Of a stretch of DNA of 64,000 bases, positions 13,856-29,505 are shown piece after piece; the stretch's first letter is position 1, and every line of letters starts with the position of its first letter. The DNA is from Erpobdella octoculata. Taxonomy: Eukaryota; Annelida; Clitellata; Hirudinida; Erpobdellidae. The translations under genes were made by a program, and so were the position numbers. Location: the NCBI GenBank assembly GCA_963978895.1, contig OZ022238.1:1593059-1657058 (forward strand). The letters run 5' to 3'. The notes beneath the pieces are model-generated. The model made no database searches and was not told the origin of the DNA. It saw nothing but the letters and a program-made list of their open reading frames with translations.

Positions 13856-14178
13856 CAGTGACATAGCGATGGAGGCAGAGGGGGACATTTTCCCCCGGGC
13901 GAAAGGCTTTGGGGCGCCAAAGAGCAAAAGGAGGGACAACAATTTTACAAAATTTTAGTCATTTTTAAACATATAAAATGAACAAATTGTATTTTTGCAC
14001 AATTTCACACAAGTGATTTCCAAAATTTTCTTGAGGAGGGGGCTCACCGAGCCCCGGATATAGCTCGGGTGTCTTCGGTCCCCTTGGATTTGGTCGTCCA
14101 ATTGGGAGGACAGTGGAAGATGGGGGCACATTTTGTATACCTTGCCACCGGGCGCCAGATACCCTCGCTACGCTACTG
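13856..14178. mobile_element. hAT-type MITE (unit 2)
   Basis: Array copy of the 323-bp MITE with the same ends and duplication; it was amplified with the unit, not inserted independently. Confidence 0.87.
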
Positions 14179-15608
14179 ACTGCTGGCGCCTTCATTTTGA
14201 TCAGACGTAGACTCCGTTTTGACGTGAGCTAGATTCAGCTAGATAGATCATTTCCCTGTTTGTTGCCGAGAAGCTTCTGATGCCAGTATAAATTTTGTTG
14301 CTTTCGTTGCATGTCTCGGAAACGCTTCTCGGTCGGGTTGCAATTTCGAACGGAGAATCTTCCATGTTTGCGTCCTGTCACCAATGTAGATACTTGAGTC
14401 AAATTCTACAAACGGAATCAGGTTAACTTCACAGAGATATAAAAAGTGTTGCACTGACTAATAACTAGCAAATAATAAATGTAATAATAAATTAATTACA
14501 TGTTTTTACAGTACACAATCTACGCTGTCGATCAGTATATCTTTGGCAGACTCCTCGTCTCCAAACTGTGTTTCCGTTTTTTATCTCTGTGGCATCCGGT
14601 GCGTCCATATAAATAGTATCGGTTTTTTCAGAAATTAGAAATGGTGCTTGGCTACAAGCGTCTTCACAATTTTAGGTAACGATTCTTGATATTCTGATAA
14701 AGGTTCTGGGATAGGAAACTTTTAAAATTACTTTTTGGGAGCTCATTAGCTGAAGATGACGATAATCTTAAAGTCTTTTTCGCGCCTGTTAAATTCGAAG
14801 CAGATTTGCTATTGTCTGAATTGTTTAAAAATTCCACAAAATCTGAGAAGAGACTGTCCAAGTTGAAGTTTTATTTTATAAGTCATTTTAACTGGAGTAG
14901 CGTTTTTTCTTTTAGACGTCTCACAGCTCAGAGGTATGTGAAACGTCTCTTTCAGACTTACCAAGAATATTTCATTTTTGTCGATTGTTATCCCGATGAG
15001 GCCCTCGATTGAAAACTCCGATTGATAATGCAGGCCATTTTTACAAAGTAGAGTTATTGTTTCTGACAATAGTGTCTTAACTTCTTAACTCTCTCCTGGT
15101 CAGCCTTAAGGACCATGTATACTGGTAGAGAAAAAATAATTACTATTTAATTCATATAGAAAATTATTCAAATATTTTCTAAACCTTAAAATTAAAACAA
15201 AGACAGTAGCAGGAGAGTTGTATAGGTAAATAATTAGGCACTTATACTAATCTTAACAAGCTAGTAAGTTTTAAAAATCTATTCAATAATATGAGATATG
15301 TAAAACAATATACGTAAAATAGTATTTGCAATATTATTTAGAGTCTAAGATAAATATTGAGCATCAATACTCATATTAAAAAAGTAGAAAGTTACTTTAG
15401 GTGGTAATCATAATAATAATAATTTGTTTATATAGCACCAGATTGAAAGTCTGATGCACTCATAAAGGTTTCTATGAACATTTTTAAGTAATATGTTCTG
15501 AGTTCAAATTTTAAAATATTTTCCGTAAACTAAAACTAAAAAAAATATAGTTTGTGCCCATCTCTGAGAAAGAGTTATAACACAAACCAATTAATCTTGT
15601 GACATGAG

Positions 15609-15695
15609 TTGGTCTAGTGACTCTTGTGACTCTAGTGGTTTAGAGACCGGCTTGAGTATCCATACTATCCGGGTTCGATTCCAGGTTTGGGCACT
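15609..15695 (+). repeat. tRNA-derived SINE head (unit 2)
   Basis: Array copy; A and B boxes unchanged. Confidence 0.6.
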
Positions 15696-16130
15696 TTTAA
15701 ACAGATTTGAAGAAAATAAAATAAAATTATAGACAATATTGAACAACATAAGTATTTATTGTTGTACAAATATTGCCCGGGGATTTTAAAGGCTTTTTAT
15801 CGTTTTCTCTCTGGCTCCCGTTTCCTTAACCGCTTGCTTTCCCGTTCCATGTCGCTTTCTCACTCCTGGTCGCATTTCTGCTCACGGTCGCTTTTCCGGC
15901 CCCGGTCTCTTTTACTTTTCCCGATCCCGGTTGCTTTTACGCTTTACCGCTCCAGCTTGCTCTTCTTTTCGCTCTTCTGTTCCTTCATTAAATTTTAGAG
16001 CCTTCCCAATGTGGCTTAGATGGGCTGTAGCGGAATGCTGTGCACAGTCATCAAAATTGATCTGTTCTCTCGTTAACACTTTGTTGTTTGGTTTGCTCGT
16101 TTAGTTACGTCTGAACTTCCTCAATTTTAA

Positions 16131-17058
16131 TTAGTGTTCTTTAATGTATTGGTTCCACTCTGCAAGTGTGATCTTCTGCAAAGGCTTATTATGATTGACT
16201 GAAGCTGAAAAAAAAGAATTTATTAGTTAACGGCTGCAATAATGTTAAAATCCGCTCATATATCTCAACAGGTTATATTTATTTTAAATACTTGTAAGAT
16301 TATAAATGCTTACAATAGATTTATCACACACTGTTCAACAGCTGCTTTTCGTAAAATCGCTAGTCTTAGTTTTTGAGTTGTTCTTAGTTTTTAAGTGTCA
16401 TGTCTACAGAAAGCATATAACGCTACATGTGGCATGTTAATAAATGTTGACCCGTGGCTTTGAAAAATGTGATATAAAACACAGATTGAAATAAAACATG
16501 AAGTAATAATAATATTAAAAACCTTCAAAGCATTAACTTAATGAATTTTCCGAGAGTTTTCTGAGATCATCAATTTGGAACAATCGAAGAGTACCACTTT
16601 TATTTAGCAAATGATGCAATTATAAATTGAACAAAACAGCAGCAGATTGATAGGCTGGCTTGAGAACTTTGTTCATGATTTTGTTGAAACACAAAAATAC
16701 TGCACTTGCTTTCATTTCTTTCAAATTTCATGCACCTCATATATCAGTGAAACTTTTACAATAAATTGGTGTTGCATGTAAGATTTTCTTTAAAATGTAA
16801 TTTTCTAATTTCCTCTGAAAAATAAAAAATAAAATAAGACCGATAAATTAATTCATAATCTTATAGTCATAACTACTCGTGAATAATAATGGTTGTAATG
16901 CCATCACATAAAAAAAAACTTACCTGCCCAAAAAAATTTCTCATTTACCGATAGGCTGATAGCAATCTCGTCGCTCAACAATATTAGATGAGGAACAATT
17001 GAAGTCAGAAGCCTTGAACGATAAATATGAACAATGAATTTAAATTTATTTTTCCAAT
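16131..17058 (-). CDS. Possible spliced 3' gene end (unit 2)
   Basis: Array copy: exons 17058-16924 and 16204-16131, splice signals and frame unchanged. Confidence 0.28.
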
Positions 17059-17861
17059 CTGCAACTCCTTTTTGTAAAACACAAAATGTTAGAGCATAAT
17101 GATAATCTTATAATAATTAATAATAATATAACATAATTAAACACGTGCAATGCAACAAACGAAACAAATTGAAAGATACACAGTAAATCATGATTTTAAA
17201 AACTAAAAACAAATTACCAAAGCTTTGCCACTTACTTTTGAATGGGAGATATGAACAATGAATTTCTAATTTGATTTAATTTTAATTTGTTAAGTCTGGA
17301 ACTCTTTTTCTGAAGCACAAAATATCTCTAAATAGAAGAAATTCCACCTGCAATTTATTGATTACTCCTGTAATCCAAAGTTATCTAGATTTAAAAAATA
17401 AGTTGCTAAAATCAAATATAAAGTTTACCGATAGCAGAGCTGTCGTATCGGAGGTTCGGAAGAGAATGAGCCTCAATGAGCTCTATGAAATCAAAACAAA
17501 GGTATCCGGCGGCACCATAGATATTTATGGGCGGCACTAAACAACACAAATATTAATTTAATTTAATATTTATATTTAAAACCTTTAAAACTTAAGAAAA
17601 AAAATTAAAAATATTTTGTATAATTTAACTATAAATAAATTTTATTTTATTTTGTAAAAAACAAATTTACTCCAACTTACTACCGCTGACCAAAACGTTT
17701 TTTGTCCATAAAACATCAACGGAGAAACCAATTTATTTAAAATTTTACAGGAACCACCGCTTGAATAAGATACATAAGTGTGCCAAATTTCAATTAAATC
17801 TGTTCGGCCGTTTACATTTTATGTCCGAACAAACAAACAAACATTTCATTTTTATATATGA

Positions 17862-18189
17862 CTAGCGGGGGCACTCGGCGTTGCTCGGGGTTTTTAGAGG
17901 TTTTTCTAATGTTTCTCTCTCTCGCTCCCGTTTCCTTCTCCGCTTTCCTGTTCCCGTCGCGTTCCCGGTCGCTCTCCCGTTCCCGTCGCGTTCCCGGTCG
18001 CTTTCCCGTTCCCGTCGCGTTCCCGGTCGCTTTTCCGCTCCCGGTCGCTTTCCCGCTCTCGGTCGTTTTCCAGCTCCCGGTCGCTTTCCCGCTCCCGGTT
18101 GCTTTCCCGTTCTCGGTCGCTTTCCCTTTCCCGCTCTACCTTTCGCTCTCAATTGGCTTCCCGTTTCCGTTTTCGCTCATTTATGTATG

Positions 18190-18227
<38 letters not shown>

Positions 18228-18437
18228 GTTCCCGCTCACTCACCCGCTCCGCTCATTTTGTGACGGATTTCAATTTTTTTACTATATTTGATTCCCCTTG
18301 ACTCTCAAGGTTGTGTGTAAATATCATTACGATCGGATGAATGGTGTAGCAATGCATAAAGGACATACATACATACATACACATACGCTTTAGGTAAACC
18401 TCTAAAAACCCCGGGCAACGCCGGGTGCCCCCGCTAG
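17862..18437. mobile_element. CTAG/hairpin element (unit 2)
   Basis: 576-bp array copy. The internal (TA)n is reduced to about 26 bp and the pyrimidine repeat composition differs from unit 1. Confidence 0.55.
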
Positions 18438-18685
18438 TAGATATATATATTTATATATTTAGGTTTATATTAGTGTTTCTTTATCTTTCATGTTATATAT
18501 ACCCTTGGACAAAAAAATGACAGACAGGTCAGACAGACAAAAAAGCAAGTTAAGAAAAACATGGTAATAAGAAGCTGCCAATTTAAAAATATAGAGAATT
18601 TGTGAACAACAAAACTTTAAACGGTTCACTTATTTATGGTTGATTATCTCTGTGTTTTTTTTTTAAATTTTTTATTAACAAAGAA

Positions 18686-20410
18686 TTAAAAAATAAAAGG
18701 ACGTTCTGAAAGTGTTAAGGGAATCACCTGTATAGGTTCGTTGACATACGCAAGAGACAAATAATCTAATTTAAAAATTAATTGCTGTCTATCAAGACCA
18801 TGTTTTAATTCATTGTGTCTTTGAAAAAACGTCTTTTTAAGTCCTTGATCGTTTGAGTTTAATTTAACAAATTTTAGAATAACATCAGCTTCTGGAATCA
18901 AACATTTTGTATAGTGGTGATATTTTTCATATGCAATTATTAGATGATTGACGATTAACCTGGTGTCAAAAAAAGAGCTTATATTTTGGAACAGAATAAT
19001 TGAGACATAGCCGTGATTGGATAATAATAATTCTTTCCATAGCCCGTCTTCCAATTTCATTCGAATCAGCATGTCTATCCAAAATCGTTTGTGTTTAGAA
19101 TTCAAAATCACTTTAATAAACATTTTCAAATCTTTTTTTTTAGGACCAATTTCGGACAATAAATAAATAAGATTCAACATTTGATAACCTAAATCATAAC
19201 TTTGATAGGGATTGTACCAATAAAGTTTTCTAAACAAAAAATCAGTGATAACAGACATGTTATTTCTTATAATTGATTCATATTCTTTTTTGACAGTCAT
19301 ATTCGTCAAACGGCTAATGCAGTTTAAAAACGTTTCATTATTTCCAATAACGTTTTTCATGGTCACTAAAATTCCATCAAATGAAGAAAATTCACTTACA
19401 ACTTCAGACCTTAAGTTTGTTTTTACTTCTCCACAACCAAAACGCAGCCCTAAATATTGAAAGCATCTTGAGTGCGTCCACCTTACAGAACCTTCAAACT
19501 TAGCAAATATTGAATTACTGATATCCAAATAAACTAATTTGGCTAATTTGTCTACCATTTGGTATATTAATTGTAAATTCATGTTATTAATTAAACAAAA
19601 ACAATTGTTTTCACTCATATCAAGCCAGGTTAAATTGGACAGATATGATATTGAATCGACTAATTCTACCAATGATTCACCAACAAACGAATTTATAGCC
19701 AATTTTTCAAGATTAGGAAAGCGCGAAAATTTGTGTATTGTGTTTCTTGCATACCAACAACCAGATATTCTCAAAACTTTCAAATTTTCGCAAGGAAATA
19801 CAAGTTTGAGATTATCAATTAGATCCTCTTTCTGGACGGTTGCAATTCTACAAACACAACGCAAAGACAGATTTACTAATTTGGGGCACAACCACGAAAA
19901 ACTATCATCTTTGTCCAGCATGTTAATACATTGACATATAACATCTAATTCTAATTCTTTTAAATTTGAAGACGAAAACGGATTTTGCCAAAAGTGATGA
20001 AACAATTTTTCTGACAGACTTAATAATGTATTAAGAAAACTACGGTTGTCAATGGAACGAAAAGAATTTTCTTCAAATGAAATACGAGTTAATTTTCCTC
20101 TGCTCGCAATGATTTCTAAAGGCTGGATAATATGGTTGAATGTAACATCTTTTAGGATTATTTCATTCATGTGATCAAATTTCAAAAATAATGGTAATAT
20201 GTATTCATGATGTAATCCCAATCCCAAATTCTGACTTCTTAAATATATTTCTCTAAAAAAATGGGATGACAGTTCTACATTATTTTTAACCCTATAAGGA
20301 AGACAACTGAATTTATAAGATGGTTCCAAAAATGTTTCCTTGAAGTTGAATACGATAAAATCAAGGCATGATTTTTTCAAAGTCATTTGCTGATGTGGGT
20401 AAATATACAA
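18686..20410 (-). CDS. LRR protein with BC-box and Cul2-box, ZYG11/ZER1-like (unit 2)
   Basis: Intact intronless 574-codon frame. The likely start is Met9, directly before TLKKSCLDFI (residues 10-19), which fits the elongin-C BC-box (T/S/P/A)LxxxCxxx(I/L/V/A). LPYRVKNNV (37-45) fits the Cul2-box (hydrophobic-P-xx-hydrophobic-xxx-hydrophobic). Leucine-rich repeats follow (about 147-325: NLKELEL, KLVNLSL, NLKVLRIS, NLEKLAI, NLTWLDMS, KLVYLDIS), then a hydrophobic, probably helical region (about 375-574) where ZYG11/ZER1 carry armadillo-like repeats. By analogy it would be the substrate receptor of a cullin-2 E3 ligase in cytosol or nucleus. It is shorter than ZYG11/ZER1 (about 750 aa). A TATATA motif lies upstream near 20475-20485; AATAAA followed by A10 lies just after the stop. 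The role is inferred from motifs, not homology search. Confidence 0.7.
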   Translation of the reverse strand: MYIYPHQQMTLKKSCLDFIVFNFKETFLEPSYKFSCLPYRVKNNVELSSHFFREIYLRSQNLGLGLHHEYILPLFLKFDHMNEIILKDVTFNHIIQPLEIIASRGKLTRISFEENSFRSIDNRSFLNTLLSLSEKLFHHFWQNPFSSSNLKELELDVICQCINMLDKDDSFSWLCPKLVNLSLRCVCRIATVQKEDLIDNLKLVFPCENLKVLRISGCWYARNTIHKFSRFPNLEKLAINSFVGESLVELVDSISYLSNLTWLDMSENNCFCLINNMNLQLIYQMVDKLAKLVYLDISNSIFAKFEGSVRWTHSRCFQYLGLRFGCGEVKTNLRSEVVSEFSSFDGILVTMKNVIGNNETFLNCISRLTNMTVKKEYESIIRNNMSVITDFLFRKLYWYNPYQSYDLGYQMLNLIYLLSEIGPKKKDLKMFIKVILNSKHKRFWIDMLIRMKLEDGLWKELLLSNHGYVSIILFQNISSFFDTRLIVNHLIIAYEKYHHYTKCLIPEADVILKFVKLNSNDQGLKKTFFQRHNELKHGLDRQQLIFKLDYLSLAYVNEPIQVIPLTLSERPFIF

Positions 20411-20532
20411 TGTTTTAAATTTGTTGTTAAACTTATTTAAATAGAAAACAATCTTTATAATTAATATTAATAGGATGTATATAAGCTAAATAAAATTACC
20501 ACTGAGCTCTTTATCCAACAAAAAATAAACAA

Positions 20533-21993
<1,461 letters not shown>

Positions 21994-22628
21994 TTCGTTG
22001 ACTCTCGTTCGAATACTTTGACAGTTCCACTGTAAAATGGTAAGGCTGCTGTCCATGTTTGGTTTTTTGAATTGGTTTATACCGTTTTCTAGAGGATTCA
22101 AATTTTAAGATTCGGAAACCTCCATATCTCCAGGGTACGCCTGAAAGCCATTGTATTTAAGGATGTTATTGAACATTTTTATAATGGTTTTCATTACAGC
22201 TTTCAAGGGCATTTGTGGTATGTCTTTTGTTATTTCCTGAATCTCCTCGACAAGCCCCTGTATCGTTGGCAAGCTCATTGGTTAATCACGTTTTTCTGTC
22301 TTTTTTCATTTTTGATGCTTTCTTCTCTTCTTTTTTGTTTTTAGTAATAGCTTGTTTTTCTTTATTATGAGTTTGTGTGACAGGCGTTTTCTTTTCAGAA
22401 CCGCTCTTTTTTGGTGTGTTTTTGGACATTTGTTCTAGCTTTTTCTGTGCTGTATTTTGTTTTTGGTAAAAGGCTTTTTTGTCACAACCTGTTTCAAGGC
22501 AGCGGCATAAGAAATACCTTCCTTCGCAACAGCTGAATTGACTTTCATGGAGAAAACATATTTTGGACAGGCCTTACTTCCTGTGCAATGTCCATTCTTT
22601 CCACAGCTTGCGCATACACGAGGGCGTT
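21994..22628 (-). pseudogene. Antisense LINE gag/endonuclease fragment (unit 2)
   Basis: Array copy; differs by CCTGTTTC where units 1 and 3 have CCTTTTTC. Confidence 0.65.
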
Positions 22629-22644
22629 CTTTTTTCTCGTTTTC

Positions 22645-22917
22645 CTTCGCTTTCCCGATCCCGGACGCTTTCCCGCCCTTGGTCGCTTTACTTTTCCCGC
22701 TCGCTTTTTTGCTCTCAATTGTTATTTTTGTTCCCTTTTGCTTTCCCGTTCCGGTTTCCGCTCACTTTCTAATTCCCGTTTCCGCTCGCTTTCCCGCTCC
22801 GCTCTGCTCATTTTGTGACCGATTTCAATTTGTTTTCACTTTAATTGTCTCCCATTGCCTCTCAAGCTTGTATAAACATTGCATTACGATCGGATGAATG
22901 ATGAAGCAATGCATAAA
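22645..22917 (+). repeat. Pyrimidine-rich CTAG-family element, partial (unit 2/3 junction)
   Basis: Third array copy. It carries CCTTCGCT at the left, where the flanking units read CCTTTGCT, and an extra T in GCTTTCCCG shared with unit 1. Confidence 0.7.
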
Positions 22918-25131
22918 GGACTAAGATACTTACATAATCTTATTTATATATATATAGATTTCGATAAAATACTCAAACAACAATAAGAAGATATCTACCA
23001 CGACCAATGCTGACAAAACCAAAGAAGCCACTCTTAAAATGCTTTAAACACTGGATCCTTTGCCATCGGTATATTCACTCTCCATGAAGCGATTTTACTA
23101 TGATGATGGTAACAGTTTTTTATTTAACAAATAATTCAACTCTCCTAATATACTGCCCAACATGCTAAAATAAACAGAACAAAGCTGATTCCACTCTGGT
23201 GAACACTCTTGCTCATAACTCTGTCCAAGAGTAGACATAACTACAGAATCACGTAGCGTGCTACTCTGTGACTTTTGTTCTTTTTGGTATGGGTTGTAGC
23301 AATGGTTCATCTATTATCTCGACTTCATTCACTTTTTTATTTAATTTTATTTAATACATTCATATTTAAATTTAAATTGCGGATCGTAACTTCCTAATCA
23401 CTTGGCTGGCTTAAGTGTAAATAAGGTAAAAATCCTGCCAAAAATTCTAGTGGGGGGGCTTAAATTTTTAGTGGGGGGGCTGCAGCCCCCCAGCCCCCCG
23501 CTAGCTACGGGCCTGAGTATGCATTGTATAATTTCAGCTTATTGATTTTCATTTAAAAACATTAAAATAATTGTAAAAACAACTATTTTTCACAATGTGT
23601 TTTTCCATTTCATCAGTGTAACCTAAAAAAATTATACTCACAAAACATTGATCAGAGTTGGTACCAAATTAGAGCTCTGCACGGATGTGTTCTGCGCGGG
23701 ACTTTATATAAAGGTTATCAAACGGATCGGGCCAGACCAAAATTAGCATGGGTCAAGGCTATTTAGCTGAGACATGGGTTTTTGTGGTAATAAAAATGAA
23801 CAGGACCGGGCTTGGGATTTTGTATCTATATAACAATTCAGGTTTAAAAAAATAAATAAGCACATTTGGTAAGGCTGCTTTACACCAATATTAACACAAG
23901 TTTAAGAAATAGTTCAAGACAACCCAGTAACTGCAGTGACATAGCTAGAGTTTTTGGCGCCCTGGGCAAAGTCTAAGGAATAAGCCCCTAGAAAATCATA
24001 TCTGTAAATTTTTCCACCAAACAGAGCTGATGATTTGGCGCAGCAATTGTAGTAAGTATTTTCCAAAATTTTTAATAAATTTTTTGAAAAGTTACTACGA
24101 CTACCCCCTCCCCGGCTATCCGCTATTTATGGAAAAAAATATAGCATTAAAAAAATAAAATTTTGGAATTTGTGGGTTTCATAAACTTTTTTGGACCCCC
24201 CCCCGAGGGGTTGATTCCTTGAAAAAATTTTTGAATTTTTGCGTATTTTTGAATTTTTTTAATTTTTGCGTATTTTGGAATTTTTGTGTTATTTGGATTT
24301 TTTTGAAATTTTTGTTTAAATTCCAAGGGTGTACGAGGAATTTTTTGAGTGGTCAACCCTCGGCCCCCTCGTCCCGGTGGCTCTGAAACCACACTGCTTG
24401 AAAACTGTCACATAACTGTAATGCAAATTAAACCGCTTGTGGGGACCAGCACTTTGAACGCATCGCAATCTCAAGAAGCAAATTAACAGGTTAGAACTAA
24501 TAAACCATTCATGAATGTGCACAAAATTGTAAAAATAATTAATAAATATTGTTCACTACCAACTTTTTCTTAAGAGAAAAACTTTGACTCATGCAAGCAG
24601 AATGATAAATCTAACTAACAAAAATCTAAATTTGTTGAGAATAGTTGAGATCAAGTATTAAAACAAAAATAAAATTTTCTGCGGGCGCCCATGATATTAG
24701 GACATCCATTGTGCTGCATGGTCAACACTTTCCCATGTGTGTTTGCTGGTGTGCGCTCTCATCCTACAGCGTAGCCGAGCAACATTATATCTTTACTGAC
24801 ATTATATTTGTACTGAAAATATATTTTTAACTGACAATATAAATTGTACCAACAATATATTTTTAACTGACAATATAAGCTGTACCGACAATACCTTCAT
24901 TTGTAACTGACAATATAAGCTGTACCGACAATACCTTAATTTGTAACTGACAATACCTTCATTTGTAACTGACAATATAAGTTGTATCGACAGTGTGTCA
25001 AATAGTGTGTGGTGCTCGACCACCACACCCCCGTCCCGACGGGCCTGCTTGTAACTTTTGAATAGATGCACTGCACCGGATCATTGAGTCAACCTCTCCT
25101 CTGGCCGTCGGGTAACTGCTGGCACTGCTGG

Positions 25132-25454
25132 CAGTGACATAGCGATGGAGGCAGAGGGGGACATTTTCCCCCGGGCGAAAGGCTTTGGGGCGCCAAAGAG
25201 CAAAAGGAGGGACAACAATTTTACAAAATTTTAGTCATTTTTAAACATATAAAATGAACAAATTGTATTTTTGCACAATTTCACACAAGTGATTTCCAAA
25301 ATTTTCTTGAGGAGGGGGCTCACCGAGCCCCGGATATAGCTCGGGTGTCTTCGGTCCCCTTGGATTTGGTCGTCCAATTGGGAGGACAGTGGAAGATGGG
25401 GGCACATTTTGTATACCTTGCCACCGGGCGCCAGATACCCTCGCTACGCTACTG
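25132..25454. mobile_element. hAT-type MITE (unit 3)
   Basis: Array copy with unchanged termini and flanking ACTGCTGG. Confidence 0.87.
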
Positions 25455-26884
25455 ACTGCTGGCGCCTTCATTTTGATCAGACGTAGACTCCGTTTTGACG
25501 TGAGCTAGATTCAGCTAGATAGATCATTTCCCTGTTTGTTGCCGAGAAGCTTCTGATGCCAGTATAAATTTTGTTGCTTTCGTTGCATGTCTCGGAAACG
25601 CTTCTCGGTCGGGTTGCAATTTCGAACGGAGAATCTTCCATGTTTGCGTCCTGTCACCAATGTAGATACTTGAGTCAAATTCTACAAACGGAATCAGGTT
25701 AACTTCACAGAGATATAAAAAGTGTTGCACTGACTAATAACTAGCAAATAATAAATGTAATAATAAATTAATTACATGTTTTTACAGTACACAATCTACG
25801 CTGTCGATCAGTATATCTTTGGCAGACTCCTCGTCTCCAAACTGTGTTTCCGTTTTTTATCTCTGTGGCATCCGGTGCGTCCATATAAATAGTATCGGTT
25901 TTTTCAGAAATTAGAAATGGTGCCTGGCTACAAGCGTCTTCACAATTTTAGGTAACGATTCTTGATATTCTGATAAAGGTTCTGGGATAGGAAACTTTTA
26001 AAATTACTTTTTGGGAGCTCATTAGCTGAAGATGACGATAATCTTAAAGTCTTTTTCGCGCCTGTTAAATTCGAAGCAGATTTGCTATTGTCTGAATTGT
26101 TTAAAAATTCCACAAAATCTGAGAAGAGACTGTCCAAGTTGAAGTTTTATTTTATAAGTCATTTTAACTGGAGTAGCGTTTTTTCTTTTAGACGTCTCAC
26201 AGCTCAGAGGTATGTGAAACGTCTCTTTCAGACTTACCAAGAATATTTCATTTTTGTCGATTGTTATCCCGATGAGGCCCTCGATTGAAAACTCCGATTG
26301 ATAATGCAGGCCATTTTTACAAAGTAGAGTTATTGTTTCTGACAATAGTGTCTTAACTTCTTAACTCTCTCCTGGTCAGCCTTAAGGACCATGTATACTG
26401 GTAGAGAAAAAATAATTACTATTTAATTCATATAGAAAATTATTCAAATATTTTCTAAACCTTAAAATTAAAACAAAGACAGTAGCAGGAGAGTTGTATA
26501 GGTAAATAATTAGGCACTTATACTAATCTTAACAAGCTAGTAAGTTTTAAAAATCTATTCAATAATATGAGATATGTAAAACAATATACGTAAAATAGTA
26601 TTTGCAATATTATTTAGAGTCTAAGATAAATATTGAGCATCAATACTCATATTAAAAAAGTAGAAAGTTACTTTAGGTGGTAATCATAATAATAATAATT
26701 TGTTTATATAGCACCAGATTGAAAGTCTGATGCACTCATAAAGGTTTCTATGAACATTTTTAAGTAATATGTTCTGAGTTCAAATTTTAAAATATTTTCC
26801 GTAAACTAAAACTAAAAAAAATATAGTTTGTGCCCATCTCTGAGAAAGAGTTATAACACAAACCAATTAATCTTGTGACATGAG

Positions 26885-26971
26885 TTGGTCTAGTGACTCT
26901 TGTGACTCTAGTGGTTTAGAGACCGGCTTGAGTATCCATACTATCCGGGTTCGATTCCAGGTTTGGGCACT
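26885..26971 (+). repeat. tRNA-derived SINE head (unit 3)
   Basis: Array copy; A and B boxes unchanged. Confidence 0.6.
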
Positions 26972-27406
26972 TTTAAACAGATTTGAAGAAAATAAAATAA
27001 AATTATAGACAATATTGAACAACATAAGTATTTATTGTTGTACAAATATTGCCCGGGGATTTTAAAGGCTTTTTATCGTTTTCTCTCTGGCTCCCGTTTC
27101 CTTAACCGCTTGCTTTCCCGTTCCATGTCGCTTTCTCACTCCTGGTCGCATTTCTGCTCACGGTCGCTTTTCCGGCCCCGGTCTCTTTTACTTTTCCCGA
27201 TCCCGGTTGCTTTTACGCTTTACCGCTCCAGCTTGCTCTTCTTTTCGCTCTTCTGTTCCTTCATTAAATTTTAGAGCCTTCCCAATGTGGCTTAGATGGG
27301 CTGTAGCGGAATGCTGTGCACAGTCATCAAAATTGATCTGTTCTCTCGTTAACACTTTGTTGTTTGGTTTGCTCGTTTAGTTACGTCTGAACTTCCTCAA
27401 TTTTAA

Positions 27407-28334
27407 TTAGTGTTCTTTAATGTATTGGTTCCACTCTGCAAGTGTGATCTTCTGCAAAGGCTTATTATGATTGACTGAAGCTGAAAAAAAAGAATTTATT
27501 AGTTAACGGCTGCAATAATGTTAAAATCCGCTCATATATCTCAACAGGTTATATTTATTTTAAATACTTGTAAGATTATAAATGCTTACAATAGATTTAT
27601 CACACACTGTTCAACAGCTGCTTTTCGTAAAATCGCTAGTCTTAGTTTTTGAGTTGTTCTTAGTTTTTAAGTGTCATGTCTACAGAAAGCATATAACGCT
27701 ACATGTGGCATGTTAATAAATGTTGACCCGTGGCTTTGAAAAATGTGATATAAAACACAGATTGAAATAAAACATGAAGTAATAATAATATTAAAAACCT
27801 TCAAAGCATTAACTTAATGAATTTTCCGAGAGTTTTCTGAGATCATCAATTTGGAACAATCGAAGAGTACCACTTTTATTTAGCAAATGATGCAATTATA
27901 AATTGAACAAAACAGCAGCAGATTGATAGGCTGGCTTGAGAACTTTGTTCATGATTTTGTTGAAACACAAAAATACTGCACTTGCTTTCATTTCTTTCAA
28001 ATTTCATGCACCTCATATATCAGTGAAACTTTTACAATAAATTGGTGTTGCATGTAAGATTTTCTTTAAAATGTAATTTTCTAATTTCCTCTGAAAAATA
28101 AAAAATAAAATAAGACCGATAAATTAATTCATAATCTTATAGTCATAACTACTCGTGAATAATAATGGTTGTAATGCCATCACATAAAAAAAAACTTACC
28201 TGCCCAAAAAAATTTCTCATTTACCGATAGGCTGATAGCAATCTCGTCGCTCAACAATATTAGATGAGGAACAATTGAAGTCAGAAGCCTTGAACGATAA
28301 ATATGAACAATGAATTTAAATTTATTTTTCCAAT
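27407..28334 (-). CDS. Possible spliced 3' gene end (unit 3)
   Basis: Array copy: exons 28334-28200 and 27480-27407, unchanged. Unit 4 is truncated before this position. Confidence 0.28.
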
Positions 28335-29137
28335 CTGCAACTCCTTTTTGTAAAACACAAAATGTTAGAGCATAATGATAATCTTATAATAATTAATAAT
28401 AATATAACATAATTAAACACGTGCAATGCAACAAACGAAACAAATTGAAAGATACACAGTAAATCATGATTTTAAAAACTAAAAACAAATTACCAAAGCT
28501 TTGCCACTTACTTTTGAATGGGAGATATGAACAATGAATTTCTAATTTGATTTAATTTTAATTTGTTAAGTCTGGAACTCTTTTTCTGAAGCACAAAATA
28601 TCTCTAAATAGAAGAAATTCCACCTGCAATTTATTGATTACTCCTGTAATCCAAAGTTATCTAGATTTAAAAAATAAGTTGCTAAAATCAAATATAAAGT
28701 TTACCGATAGCAGAGCTGTCGTATCGGAGGTTCGGAAGAGAATGAGCCTCAATGAGCTCTATGAAATCAAAACAAAGGTATCCGGCGGCACCATAGATAT
28801 TTATGGGCGGCACTAAACAACACAAATATTAATTTAATTTAATATTTATATTTAAAACCTTTAAAACTTAAGAAAAAAAATTAAAAATATTTTGTATAAT
28901 TTAACTATAAATAAATTTTATTTTATTTTGTAAAAAACAAATTTACTCCAACTTACTACCGCTGACCAAAACGTTTTTTGTCCATAAAACATCAACGGAG
29001 AAACCAATTTATTTAAAATTTTACAGGAACCACCGCTTGAATAAGATACATAAGTGTGCCAAATTTCAATTAAATCTGTTCGGCCGTTTACATTTTATGT
29101 CCGAACAAACAAACAAACATTTCATTTTTATATATGA

Positions 29138-29465
29138 CTAGCGGGGGCACTCGGCGTTGCTCGGGGTTTTTAGAGGTTTTTCTAATGTTTCTCTCTCTCG
29201 CTCCCGTTTCCTTCTCCGCTTTCCTGTTCCCGTCGCGTTCCCGGTCGCTCTCCCGTTCCCGTCGCGTTCCCGGTCGCTTTCCCGTTCCCGTCGCGTTCCC
29301 GGTCGCTTTTCCGCTCCCGGTCGCTTTCCCGCTCTCGGTCGTTTTCCAGCTCCCGGTCGCTTTCCCGCTCCCGGTTGCTTTCCCGTTCTCGGTCGCTTTC
29401 CCTTTCCCGCTCTACCTTTCGCTCTCAATTGGCTTCCCGTTTCCGTTTTCGCTCATTTATGTATG

Positions 29466-29505
<40 letters not shown>
